Positions 14,590 to 20,516 of a DNA stretch of 20,947 bases are shown here, piece by piece. The position numbers and the translations under genes were made by a program. Source of the stretch: a virus; the IMG/VR virus record IMGVR_UViG_3300028027_000281, positions 1 to 20,947 of that record. The stretch is one strand, 5' to 3'. Positions within the stretch are counted from its first letter, which is position 1, and every line of letters begins with the position of its first letter. The notes beneath the pieces are model-generated. The model searched no databases. It saw only the letters and a program-made list of their open reading frames with translations, and had not been told where the DNA came from.

Positions 14590-15594
14590 CTATGTGCGCC
14601 ATCTAATATAAACTATTCCTGAACCACCGTTACCGCCAGCACCGTTAACACCTGCGCTGCCAGCACCACCGCCACCGCTTGCAGTGTTTGCTGCTGCTGA
14701 GCCACCTGTAACAGTTGTTCCTGCTCCACCAACACCTGAACCGCCTGCTCCACCAGCGGCAGAACCCCCGCCACCACCACCTGCTGCTTTGAACAATGAT
14801 GAACCTGATATAAAAGCAGAAACATCATAACCAGCACCACCAGAACCACCCGTAGTTGTTACTGCGTTATTCCCAACAGCAGTAGAACCGCCTCCACCGC
14901 CACCAGCATGGTTTCCAGTTGTAGCACCATTGCCACCAGAACGCCCAGAAACTGTATCAAACAATGATGTTAAACCAGTTGCATACGCTCCACCCGCACC
15001 ACCTCCTCCGCCACCACCAGATGCACCACGGTAACCTGCAAAGTTTCCAACACCAACAACAGTAAAACCGCCGAACCCACCACCAAGTGCCTGCATTGTA
15101 CCCAAAGATGCAGTCAACGAACTACCACCTCCGTTTGAGCCACCACTGTTAACAGCACCTGCACCGCCAGCAGCAACTTGTATTGCATAAGTTCCTGCAG
15201 CCAAATAGATTGTTTGCAAAACTACTGCCCCCGCACCACCTCCGCCGCCGCTGTAAGCAGCGTTCATTGAAGAACCACCCGAACCACCGCCACCAAACAT
15301 CAAAACATCAAATACACCAGCAGAAGAAACCACAAAGTTCCCAGTAGAAATAAAAGAAGTATAATTATAATTAGTGCCACTAACAGTTACAGCCAAAACA
15401 CCAGTACCACCTGTCGCTGCTGAAACAGTATGCAAAGTTCCAGTTGACCATGCCGAACCAAGCCAAACTCTTATTAAACTGGTATCAGTTTCAAAAATAA
15501 CCTGACCAGTGTACGGACTCGCAGGGCGAGTCGTACTAGTGCATACGGCAGGTTGGATAATTGATTGTGCGCCAGTAATAGTACCTATCGGCAT
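14590..15594 (-). CDS. Glycine-rich fibre/adhesin-like protein (third)
   Basis: A 334-residue protein with ATG at 15594 overlapping the previous stop (TAATG). Residues about 17-51 form the shared N-module, with PAVCTSTTRPASPYTGQ and FETDTSLIRVWLGSAWSTG. A beta segment follows (FDVLMFGGGGSGG), then about 200 residues of Gly-rich sequence with poly-Gly runs, and it ends GSGIVYIRWRT. Poly-glycine tracts of this kind fold as packed polyglycine-II helices in the phage S16 gp38 tip adhesin, with variable loops that touch the receptor. Its body and end match the protein at 16999-17823 rather than its direct neighbour. Confidence 0.8.
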   Translation of the reverse strand: MPIGTITGAQSIIQPAVCTSTTRPASPYTGQVIFETDTSLIRVWLGSAWSTGTLHTVSAATGGTGVLAVTVSGTNYNYTSFISTGNFVVSSAGVFDVLMFGGGGSGGSSMNAAYSGGGGGAGAVVLQTIYLAAGTYAIQVAAGGAGAVNSGGSNGGGSSLTASLGTMQALGGGFGGFTVVGVGNFAGYRGASGGGGGGGAGGAYATGLTSLFDTVSGRSGGNGATTGNHAGGGGGGSTAVGNNAVTTTGGSGGAGYDVSAFISGSSLFKAAGGGGGGSAAGGAGGSGVGGAGTTVTGGSAAANTASGGGGAGSAGVNGAGGNGGSGIVYIRWRT

Positions 15595-16559
15595 TATGAA
15601 ACCACCAATGTTCCAGAAGAAGTGAATGTATGAATTGTATAACCATTTACAGATGTTATTACTCCACCCGTTGCTCGTGCTGTACCAAGATAAGAAACTA
15701 TTACCACACCAGAACCACCATTAGCGCCAGTTGATGCTCCACTACCACCACCGCCGCCACCACCAAGGTTGCTTCCACCAGCAGTGACAGCATTGCTTGA
15801 ATCCCCACCGTTACCACCACCACCAGCACCACCTAAACCCCTAGTTCCAGTAACAGTGATTCCACCACCACCACCACCTGCATATGTTACAGAAGCACCA
15901 GAAATGGTATTAGCAGTTCCTGCACCACCAGTTCCGCCAAGTCGTGATGCAGCAGCGGTCCCAGAACCAGTTGCGCCACCGCCTGCACCACCAGCAGAAT
16001 CTGCACCAAGGTTTCCTGTCCCAGCACCACCATTGCTACCTTGAGATGGGGAAACACTCGGAGTGTTTCCAGAACCACCAGGAATACTGTTGTTGCTTAA
16101 GTTTGCGCTTGAACCTCCACCGCCCGAACCACCTGAACCACCAGCAATGGTTGAGTTTCTACCCGCACCACCTCCGCCCCCAGCAGATGAAATTGAGTTA
16201 AATACAGATGCAACACCAGCAGTACCTTCTAGCGAACTTGCACCACCAGTTCCACCTCCGCCAACAGTAACAGTATATGAAGATGGTGAACTCAAACTTG
16301 CCGAACCAGTTCTATAGCCTCCAGCACCTCCACCGCCACCACCGTTATGACCACCACCACCTCCGCCACCAACAACAAGAAATGTTACTGGCAAATCATT
16401 TGTGTGCTGATATCCAGTTGACCATGCAGACCCCAACCATGCTCTCATTCGTTGAGTATCAGTTTCATAAATAACTTGACCCAAATATGGGTTAGTTGGT
16501 CGTGCAGTTGACAAACAAACGCCAGCCGAAATACTTTGGGTAGTAGTTGTAATAGCCAT
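15594..16559 (-). CDS. Glycine-rich fibre/adhesin-like protein (second)
   Basis: A 321-residue protein. The start is ATG 16559 (MAITTTTQSISAG), which overlaps the 52-residue gene's stop as TAATG; a longer frame to 16598 has no support. Residues 11-49 are the shared N-module (AGVCLSTARPTNPYLGQ, then YETDTQRMRAWLGSAWSTG). TFLVVGGGGGGGHNGGGGGG begins the Gly-rich body with many poly-Gly runs separated by Ser/Thr/Ala/Asn loops. The tail VIVSYLGTARATGG plus TIHTFTSSGTLVVS (about 286-321) is a usual end of this fibre family. Likely a receptor-contact protein; the specific receptor is unknown. Confidence 0.8.
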   Translation of the reverse strand: MAITTTTQSISAGVCLSTARPTNPYLGQVIYETDTQRMRAWLGSAWSTGYQHTNDLPVTFLVVGGGGGGGHNGGGGGGAGGYRTGSASLSSPSSYTVTVGGGGTGGASSLEGTAGVASVFNSISSAGGGGGAGRNSTIAGGSGGSGGGGSSANLSNNSIPGGSGNTPSVSPSQGSNGGAGTGNLGADSAGGAGGGATGSGTAAASRLGGTGGAGTANTISGASVTYAGGGGGGITVTGTRGLGGAGGGGNGGDSSNAVTAGGSNLGGGGGGGSGASTGANGGSGVVIVSYLGTARATGGVITSVNGYTIHTFTSSGTLVVS

Positions 16560-16717
16560 TATAATGTTTGTCCTATTGACCAAGCGCTGCCTAGCCAAAC
16601 TCTTAATACTTGTGTGTCTGTTTCGTAAATCATTTGACCAACATAAGGCGCTTGAGGGCGTGTTGAACTAGTACAAACACCATTTCTGTTTTGTCCTCGT
16701 GCAGCCTGAATACTCAT
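16559..16717 (-). CDS. Free-standing fibre N-module, 52 residues
   Basis: A frame from ATG 16717 (ATGA overlap with the previous stop) to a TAA that overlaps the next ATG. The product contains NGVCTSSTRPQAPYVGQ and IYETDTQVLRVWLGSAWSIG, clearly the same module that opens the next two glycine-rich proteins, but it ends two residues later with QTL. Exact coupling at both ends argues for a working small gene rather than random debris. It could be a base or adaptor piece that occupies the same site as the full fibres, or the remnant of a deleted third fibre. Function is inferred from similarity to its neighbours. Confidence 0.75.
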   Translation of the reverse strand: MSIQAARGQNRNGVCTSSTRPQAPYVGQMIYETDTQVLRVWLGSAWSIGQTL

Positions 16718-16989
16718 TGTGGAACGATGACCTGTGATTCTGCTTGTGGATAAACTGGTGCAACAAACTCATCTAATGCTGAATCATAACGATAACCAAT
16801 ACCAGCATAACGACCACGGAAGTTGCCATTATAAGATGTTTGTTTCCAAACGCCGTCTAAACCTAGTGAAGCAATAAATGCTTGACCCACTGGTTCTGAT
16901 TGTGGAAACTCGCCACCAGCACAATCATCGTTGCTTACAACGATGACTTGTGTAACTACATCTCCTGATACTTCTGCAAAATGTGCCAT
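16714..16989 (-). CDS. Conserved phage protein (MAHFAEV...WKQTSYN type)
   Basis: A 91-residue protein with ATG 16989, behind the repeated TAGGAG leader. It has the N-terminus MAHFAEVSGDVVTQVIVVSNDDC, then VWKQTSYNGNFRGRYAGIGYRYD (48-69) and a closing FVAPVYPQ. This layout is a well-known small family in cyanophages and other aquatic phages, usually near tail fibre genes; its role is not established. Many members continue with further Pro/Trp-rich repeats, so this copy appears short at the C-terminus. The neighbours suggest a tail-linked function. Confidence 0.8.
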   Translation of the reverse strand: MAHFAEVSGDVVTQVIVVSNDDCAGGEFPQSEPVGQAFIASLGLDGVWKQTSYNGNFRGRYAGIGYRYDSALDEFVAPVYPQAESQVIVPQ

Positions 16990-17003
16990 AATATTCTCCT
17001 AGT
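16987..17003 (-). repeat. 17-bp stop-RBS-start direct repeat, copy 2
   Basis: Identical to 13567-13583 and in the same orientation. It includes the TAG stop of the upstream glycine-rich gene, AGGAG and the ATG of the 91-residue gene. Recombination with copy 1 would remove 3420 bases exactly at gene borders. Confidence 0.8.
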
Positions 17004-17823
17004 TTCTGAACCTAATTAATACTAAACCTGAACCACCAGCCTGTGCAGATGCGCCTTCGGTTCCACCTCCGCCACCACCACCAGTATTTGCTGCACCTGC
17101 TGTAGCATTGTTATTGTAATATCCTCCACCTTGTCCACCTCCACCTATCCCGCCTGAAGCGAGCGTGGTGGAGCCGTAACCGCCACTGCCTCCGCCGCCT
17201 CCACCATAATATGTGGTTCCCGCTGCTTGTCCACGCCAAAGTGACCAGTCAATTCCAGCGCCACCGTTGCCACCGTTTGTCATGTTGTTATAGCCTCGGT
17301 TAAGATAGCAGTTGCTTCCAGCACCACCCATGCCTCCGCCACCTCCTCCGCCATTAGAGCCGTTGTTTGGTCCAACACCAATACCATTACCACCGCTGAA
17401 TCCTCCAACGATTGGTGAACCAGCGTTTGTGTTTCCGCTACCACCTTGGCTTGGACCTAATGGGCGACCGCTGGCGTATTTCCCTACATAGGAAATACTT
17501 CCTCCTCCACCAACTGCAACAACATATGTGCCTACAGCAAAATAGTTTTCTTGTGAAATAACCAATGCACCTGCGCCACCGCCACCGCCGCCGTTACCGT
17601 TGATTGCTCCGCTACCTGCTGCACCACCACCCATAATCATACAATCAAACATTCCAGCAGTTGTAACAGTAAAAGTTCCTGTGCTTGTAAAGGTTAACAT
17701 GGTATGCGCAAGACCACCAACAGTAATTGTTGATGATGTTCCGCCACTACCTACACCATACGGAAAATTATTAATAGTCGTATATGTGTAGTTGTAACCT
17801 TTTTTACCAACTGATAAAGCCAT
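16999..17823 (-). CDS. Glycine-rich fibre/adhesin-like protein (first)
   Basis: A 274-residue protein, read from ATG 17823 (MALSVGKKGYNYTYTT), which overlaps the upstream stop as TAATG; the longer frame to 17844 would overlap that gene by 22 bases. It lacks the shared N-module and starts instead with a short aromatic leader and HTMLTFTSTGTFTVTTAGMFDC. Residues about 65-262 are Gly-rich with several poly-Gly runs; NGGAGIDWSLWRGQAAG marks one loop. It ends GGSGLVLIRFRN, close to the end of the third glycine-rich protein, making those two the nearer paralogues. Probable receptor-contact protein. Confidence 0.8.
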   Translation of the reverse strand: MALSVGKKGYNYTYTTINNFPYGVGSGGTSSTITVGGLAHTMLTFTSTGTFTVTTAGMFDCMIMGGGAAGSGAINGNGGGGGGAGALVISQENYFAVGTYVVAVGGGGSISYVGKYASGRPLGPSQGGSGNTNAGSPIVGGFSGGNGIGVGPNNGSNGGGGGGGMGGAGSNCYLNRGYNNMTNGGNGGAGIDWSLWRGQAAGTTYYGGGGGGSGGYGSTTLASGGIGGGGQGGGYYNNNATAGAANTGGGGGGGTEGASAQAGGSGLVLIRFRN

Positions 17824-18161
17824 TATGCAGTCTGCTTTTCCCAACCGACAACCGTAACAGTTATCTTAGATGCACTGTCCGACAACCCTTGCAGGGTTTC
17901 GCCAGCAGCAAGAACAATTGCAGTATCCCAAACAATAACATCATTAGCGCCAATAGGTAGCGCGGACAAAAGTCGGTTTGCTGCGGTAGCGGCAGACCCA
18001 ATAGCCAAAGTAACGGTACGGTCAATCGTATCGGTGTTGGTTATAATGATTTGTTTAATGATTTCAGCAAAACCTGTTGGTGCTGTAGCAATCGTTGTTG
18101 TTGATGTACCAAGTTGAATTGGTCCACCAAGTCGTGCTTCACTTCTATCTCCGATAGCCAT
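17823..18161 (-). CDS. Small beta-rich virion protein
   Basis: A 112-residue protein with ATG 18161 directly after the collagen-like gene stop, and a TAATG junction to the next gene. The sequence MAIGDRSEARLGGPIQLGTSTTTIATAPTGFAEIIKQIIITNTD followed by alternating hydrophobic strands (VTLAIGSAA, DVIVWDTAIVL, KITVTVVGW) suggests a compact beta sandwich. Proteins of this size and pattern are found with phage tail fibre or decoration genes. It may be a fibre cap, a fibre-attachment protein or a head decoration; which one cannot be told here. Confidence 0.7.
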   Translation of the reverse strand: MAIGDRSEARLGGPIQLGTSTTTIATAPTGFAEIIKQIIITNTDTIDRTVTLAIGSAATAANRLLSALPIGANDVIVWDTAIVLAAGETLQGLSDSASKITVTVVGWEKQTA

Positions 18162-19133
18162 TTATGCTCCTATGTCCATAGTTATAATTGCAGCAAAACC
18201 TGCGTTGGTAATTGGGTTTGTTGCTGGTGCGTTAGTCCAAACTGTATTATAGTTTGTTGCATCAATCTTACTTAAGATTTGTCCAGCGGTACCACCAACA
18301 GGAACACCTGCACCAGTTGCTCCCGTAGGTCCAGTCGGTCCAGTTGGTCCAACATCTCCTTGGATTCCTTGCGGACCCTGAGGTCCCGTTGCGCCTGTGG
18401 CACCAGTAGGTCCTGTAGCACCCGTAGCACCAGTAGGTCCAATAGGACCAACATCACCTTGAATACCCTGTGGACCCTGTGGACCTGTCGCTCCAGTAGC
18501 ACCCGTTGGTCCAGTAGCACCTGTTAAACCTATAGGTCCTTGTGGTCCTTCGGCACCAACCGCACCAGACAAGTTAACTGTCCACGCCGAATATGTTCCA
18601 GAACCCTCAAAATCAGTTACAGTTGCAACCATTGCACCAGTTGATGAGTTATACGAATCAACCTCAGCATGAATATGGTTAGTAACATTATAAGAAATCA
18701 AAACAGTTTGGTTAACCGTATAAGAAAAACCAGTACCAATAGTTAAAGAAACAGTTCCACCAATTGTCGCTGGAATAGCAATAGTTGATGTTGATGTCGT
18801 CTGATATTTGTCACCAGCCAAACCTTGGATACCTTGGATACCTTGTGGACCAGTAGGACCAGTCGCACCAGTTGCCCCTGTAGGACCTTGAGGACCAGTT
18901 AAACCAATATCCCCCTGCGGACCAGTAGGACCTGTAGGTCCAGTCGCTCCTGTAGGTCCCTGAGGTCCAGTTGGACCAGTTGCTCCAGTTGGTCCAGTAG
19001 GACCCGTAGCACCCGTGTCACCCGTGTCACCTTTAGGACCATAAGACCCACTGGAGACAGTAGTGATTACAGCACTACGAACAATACCGTTGGTGACATC
19101 ACCACGGGAAACAACAACTCTAGTGATTGCCAT
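18162..19133 (-). CDS. Collagen-like tail fibre protein
   Basis: A 323-residue protein with ATG 19133 (TAATG overlap). Residues 1-31 form an N-terminal cap. Two Gly-X-Y blocks follow, about 26 triplets (32-109) and 29 triplets (190-276), made mainly of GPT, GAT and GPQ units. Between them is a beta domain (110-189) with the pattern [27 protein letters not shown] and [14 protein letters not shown], a common insert in phage collagen-like fibres. The C-terminal [23 protein letters not shown] is a usual closing motif. It would form a trimeric fibre shaft. Thr and Ala replace most of the Pro, as in bacterial and phage collagens that lack hydroxyproline. Confidence 0.88.
   Translation of the reverse strand: MAITRVVVSRGDVTNGIVRSAVITTVSSGSYGPKGDTGDTGATGPTGPTGATGPTGPQGPTGATGPTGPTGPQGDIGLTGPQGPTGATGATGPTGPQGIQGIQGLAGDKYQTTSTSTIAIPATIGGTVSLTIGTGFSYTVNQTVLISYNVTNHIHAEVDSYNSSTGAMVATVTDFEGSGTYSAWTVNLSGAVGAEGPQGPIGLTGATGPTGATGATGPQGPQGIQGDVGPIGPTGATGATGPTGATGATGPQGPQGIQGDVGPTGPTGPTGATGAGVPVGGTAGQILSKIDATNYNTVWTNAPATNPITNAGFAAIITMDIGA
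18345..18503 (-). repeat. Tandem collagen duplication with synonymous divergence
   Basis: Residues 211-230 (18444-18503) and 244-263 (18345-18404) are identical in protein, at a period of 33 residues. Compared codon by codon, 14 of 20 codons differ, each only at the third position. Confidence 0.8.
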
Positions 19134-19471
19134 TATCGGCTAACATCCGCCAACACAGTAACCGTACCAGCCAAAATTGTAGTCACAATACCGCTTTGGT
19201 TTTCTTCAAAGTCCCAATACTGTTTACCAGCAGCCAAAGTAGCCGAATTACCAGCAGTTAAAGTACAAGTAACCTCACCTGCGGGAGCATTAGTAACAAC
19301 ACAAACAAACGCAACAGAAACCGTAGGCGAATCTTTTGTAGCACGAATCTGCGCCCTGTAGGTACGACCAGTGATATTGATTGGAATACCAGCATTATCA
19401 TTAATGGTGATAACGACAATCTCGGTATCGCCTCTAGTGATAGTCAAATTTTGTGTTGCAGGAACAGCCAT
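19133..19471 (-). CDS. Small fibre-base or baseplate-like beta protein
   Basis: A 112-residue protein with ATG 19471, sharing A with the stop of the zinc-ribbon gene. The pattern [37 protein letters not shown], and a closing [19 protein letters not shown] is typical of short Ig-like or BppU-N-terminus-like proteins that sit at the root of phage fibres. It directly precedes the collagen-like fibre gene, so it may anchor that fibre to the tail. Alternative: independent virion decoration. The fold assignment is from pattern, not from alignment. Confidence 0.72.
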   Translation of the reverse strand: MAVPATQNLTITRGDTEIVVITINDNAGIPINITGRTYRAQIRATKDSPTVSVAFVCVVTNAPAGEVTCTLTAGNSATLAAGKQYWDFEENQSGIVTTILAGTVTVLADVSR

Positions 19472-19593
19472 TAATCCAAATCCTTCATTTTCCTAGGTTC
19501 AACATCCTTAGAGTCACACTCAGGGCAAACCCATTGCGTAACCCGTGGAGGGTAAATACACCCACACTTAGGACACTCAACCACATCATCCAC
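19471..19593 (-). CDS. Tiny 40-residue zinc ribbon protein
   Basis: A short frame filling the gap between the small terminase and the next gene. It starts with GTG at 19593, sharing a G with the terminase TAG (TAGTG), and its TAA shares an A with the next ATG (TAATG). The product begins VDDVVECPKCGCIYPP (Met at the GTG) and continues to WVCPECDSKDVEPRK. C7 and C10, then C23 and C26, give CX2C-X12-CX2C, a rubredoxin-like zinc ribbon; C12 is an extra cysteine. Exact overlaps on both sides and the metal-binding pattern make it convincing despite the size. The role is unknown; a cofactor of the terminase is possible given its position. Confidence 0.78.
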   Translation of the reverse strand: MDDVVECPKCGCIYPPRVTQWVCPECDSKDVEPRKMKDLD

Positions 19594-20021
19594 TATTGCG
19601 CTTTTAGTTCCCTACGAGAAGTAATCTCCTGATGAGCGACTGACGCTATCAGGGCATCCAGTTCTGCGTCAGATATTTCTGAGGTTTTCTGGCTGTGTTC
19701 TACATTAAGTTGCATTGGGGCTAGACGGTTGGTTGCTTGTAGGTATAGTTTGGCTGAGTTGTTGTCGCCATCTAACGCACGCTGGTATAGGTTATCTAGT
19801 AGTTTTTGGGTTCGTTCGGGGGATTGTTGTAGTTCTGAGACTCGTTTTTCCCATGCGGCTTTGAACGCTGGTTTCTTTTTCCAACGCCTCAGGGTTGAGT
19901 CGTCTATGCCTTCGGCTGCTGCATAGTTTTTTTCGGAGGATGGCACACGCCCGTTGGGCGGGGTGCATAACCATTCTAAGAATTTTTGTTGACGGTCATC
20001 CAGCATAGGGTTGTTGTCCAT
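19593..20021 (-). CDS. terS: Putative terminase small subunit
   Basis: A 142-residue protein from ATG 20021 (a second ATG, 20006, gives MLDDRQQKF). An N-terminal helix-turn-helix (about residues 33-50, with YAAAEGIDDSTLRRWKKKPAF) is the DNA-binding part of many small terminases. The helices around 60-100 (ERTQKLLDNLYQRALDGD, SAKLYLQATNRLAP) suit oligomer formation, and the C-terminus is acidic then basic. It would recognise the packaging site and regulate the large subunit. It is the first gene of the leftward operon, about 7.6 kb away from terL. I see no clear ribosome site. A transcription regulator is an alternative. Confidence 0.75.
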   Translation of the reverse strand: MDNNPMLDDRQQKFLEWLCTPPNGRVPSSEKNYAAAEGIDDSTLRRWKKKPAFKAAWEKRVSELQQSPERTQKLLDNLYQRALDGDNNSAKLYLQATNRLAPMQLNVEHSQKTSEISDAELDALIASVAHQEITSRRELKAQ

Positions 20022-20049
20022 GCTAATAGATGGATTGTTCTATGATGTG

Positions 20050-20063
20050 TTAGGTGTACCTAA
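20050..20063. promoter_or_regulatory. Operator-like inverted repeat
   Basis: TTAGGT-GT-ACCTAA is a perfect 6-bp inverted repeat with a 2-base spacer, 28 bases upstream of the terminase small subunit start, in the gap between divergent operons. It has the form of a dimeric repressor or activator site. No repressor gene is seen in this window. Confidence 0.4.
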
Positions 20064-20082
20064 CTTGTATGCAACTTGTCTA

Positions 20083-20125
20083 GGGAACAGGGGGAACAAG
20101 GATGGGGGGAACCTACGGAGGGGGG
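20083..20125 (+). repeat. G-run array in the divergent gap
   Basis: The plus strand has G-runs of 3, 5, 6 and 6, the first three followed by AAC and the last by AA, separated by 4, 9 and 10 bases. The regular GGG...AAC units suggest protein-binding repeats or, with long loops, a weak G-quadruplex. The site lies between the palindrome and the rightward promoter. Confidence 0.45.
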
Positions 20126-20138
20126 AAGGATAACTAGG

Positions 20139-20169
20139 TTGCACCGAGCGTAAGCGTAGGTGCTATACT
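20139..20169 (+). promoter_or_regulatory. Rightward extended -10 promoter candidate
   Basis: TTGCAC (20139-20144) and TGCTATACT (20161-20169) match sigma-70 -35 and extended -10 elements; the spacing is 19 bases, a little long, but the TGN before TATACT compensates. It faces the membrane-peptide, DUF6496 and DUF6321 genes and the tRNA, the first start being 66 bases downstream. Confidence 0.5.
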
Positions 20170-20234
20170 GGATAACGGAACAAAGGATAAAACTTTCTTA
20201 CAGAAAGTTTCCCACTAGCACAGCATGGACAGAA

Positions 20235-20360
20235 ATGATTCACACAATAGCAATCATCCTAGGGACAACGGTTTTAACCCTGCTAGGTATCATCGTGTTT
20301 CTAAGAAGTTTATTTTCAACTCTGGAACAAATAGACAAGGAGACATCAAATGGCGAGTAA
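20235..20360 (+). CDS. Small one-helix membrane protein
   Basis: A 41-residue product from ATG 20235 (MIHTIAIILGTTVLTLLG). Residues 2-25 form one membrane helix; the rest (LFSTLEQIDKETSNGE) is charged. The frame can be read open upstream to 20160, but only this start gives a sensible membrane protein, with a weak GGACAG upstream. Its TAA lies inside the next gene's start region (11-base overlap, ATGGCGAGTAA), indicating coupled translation. It is the first gene of the rightward operon. Role unknown; small membrane peptides of phages include superinfection and lysis factors. Confidence 0.6.
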   Translation: MIHTIAIILGTTVLTLLGIIVFLRSLFSTLEQIDKETSNGE

Positions 20361-20511
20361 GAAAGCCAAGAAAAAAGTAGCAAAAGTAATGCGAGAATAC
20401 AAGTCAGGCACCCTGCACAGTGGCAAAGGTGGCAAGGTTGTAAAGTCCCGTAAACAGGCTATCGCTATAGCGTTATCCGAATCTAGGAAAGTAAAAAAGA
20501 GTGGCAAGTAA
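20350..20511 (+). CDS. DUF6496-like small basic protein
   Basis: A 53-residue protein starting MASKKAKKKVAKVMREYKSG. The body has KVMREYKSGTLHSGKGG, then KSRKQAIAIALSESRK (33-47), the signature of DUF6496-type proteins of bacteria and phages, whose function is not known. It is strongly basic and may bind nucleic acid. It overlaps the membrane-peptide gene by 11 bases and the next gene by 11 bases. The first 16 bases reappear with three changes at the start of the following gene, so the gene is framed by near-direct repeats. Confidence 0.8.
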   Translation: MASKKAKKKVAKVMREYKSGTLHSGKGGKVVKSRKQAIAIALSESRKVKKSGK

Positions 20512-20516
20512 AAAAG
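20350..20516 (+). repeat. Near-direct repeats framing the DUF6496-like gene
   Basis: Positions 20350-20365 and 20501-20516 match at 13 of 16 bases ((A/G)TGGC(G/A)AGTAA(G/A)AAAG). Each copy holds the start codon of one gene and the stop codon of the previous one, in the same relative frame. Confidence 0.65.

Noticed and set aside
15769-16317. Proline-rich plus-strand frames
   Set aside because: These mirror the glycine codons (GGN) of the adhesin gene on the other strand, which read as proline; no independent signal.
13579-17823. A diversity-generating retroelement acting on the adhesins
   Set aside because: I found no reverse transcriptase or template/variable repeat pair in this window; the similarity among adhesins is module-level, not the short adenine-variable repeat expected.
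14590-19133. CRISPR-like or satellite DNA from the many short repeats
   Set aside because: The periodicity follows Gly-X-Y and poly-Gly codons in frame; no spacer-repeat structure exists.
20225-20380. An alternative 51-codon plus-strand frame starting MDRNDSHNSNHP
   Set aside because: It overlaps the membrane-peptide gene in another frame and ends inside the DUF6496-like gene; the membrane-peptide frame has a clear hydrophobic helix and a coupled overlap with the next gene.
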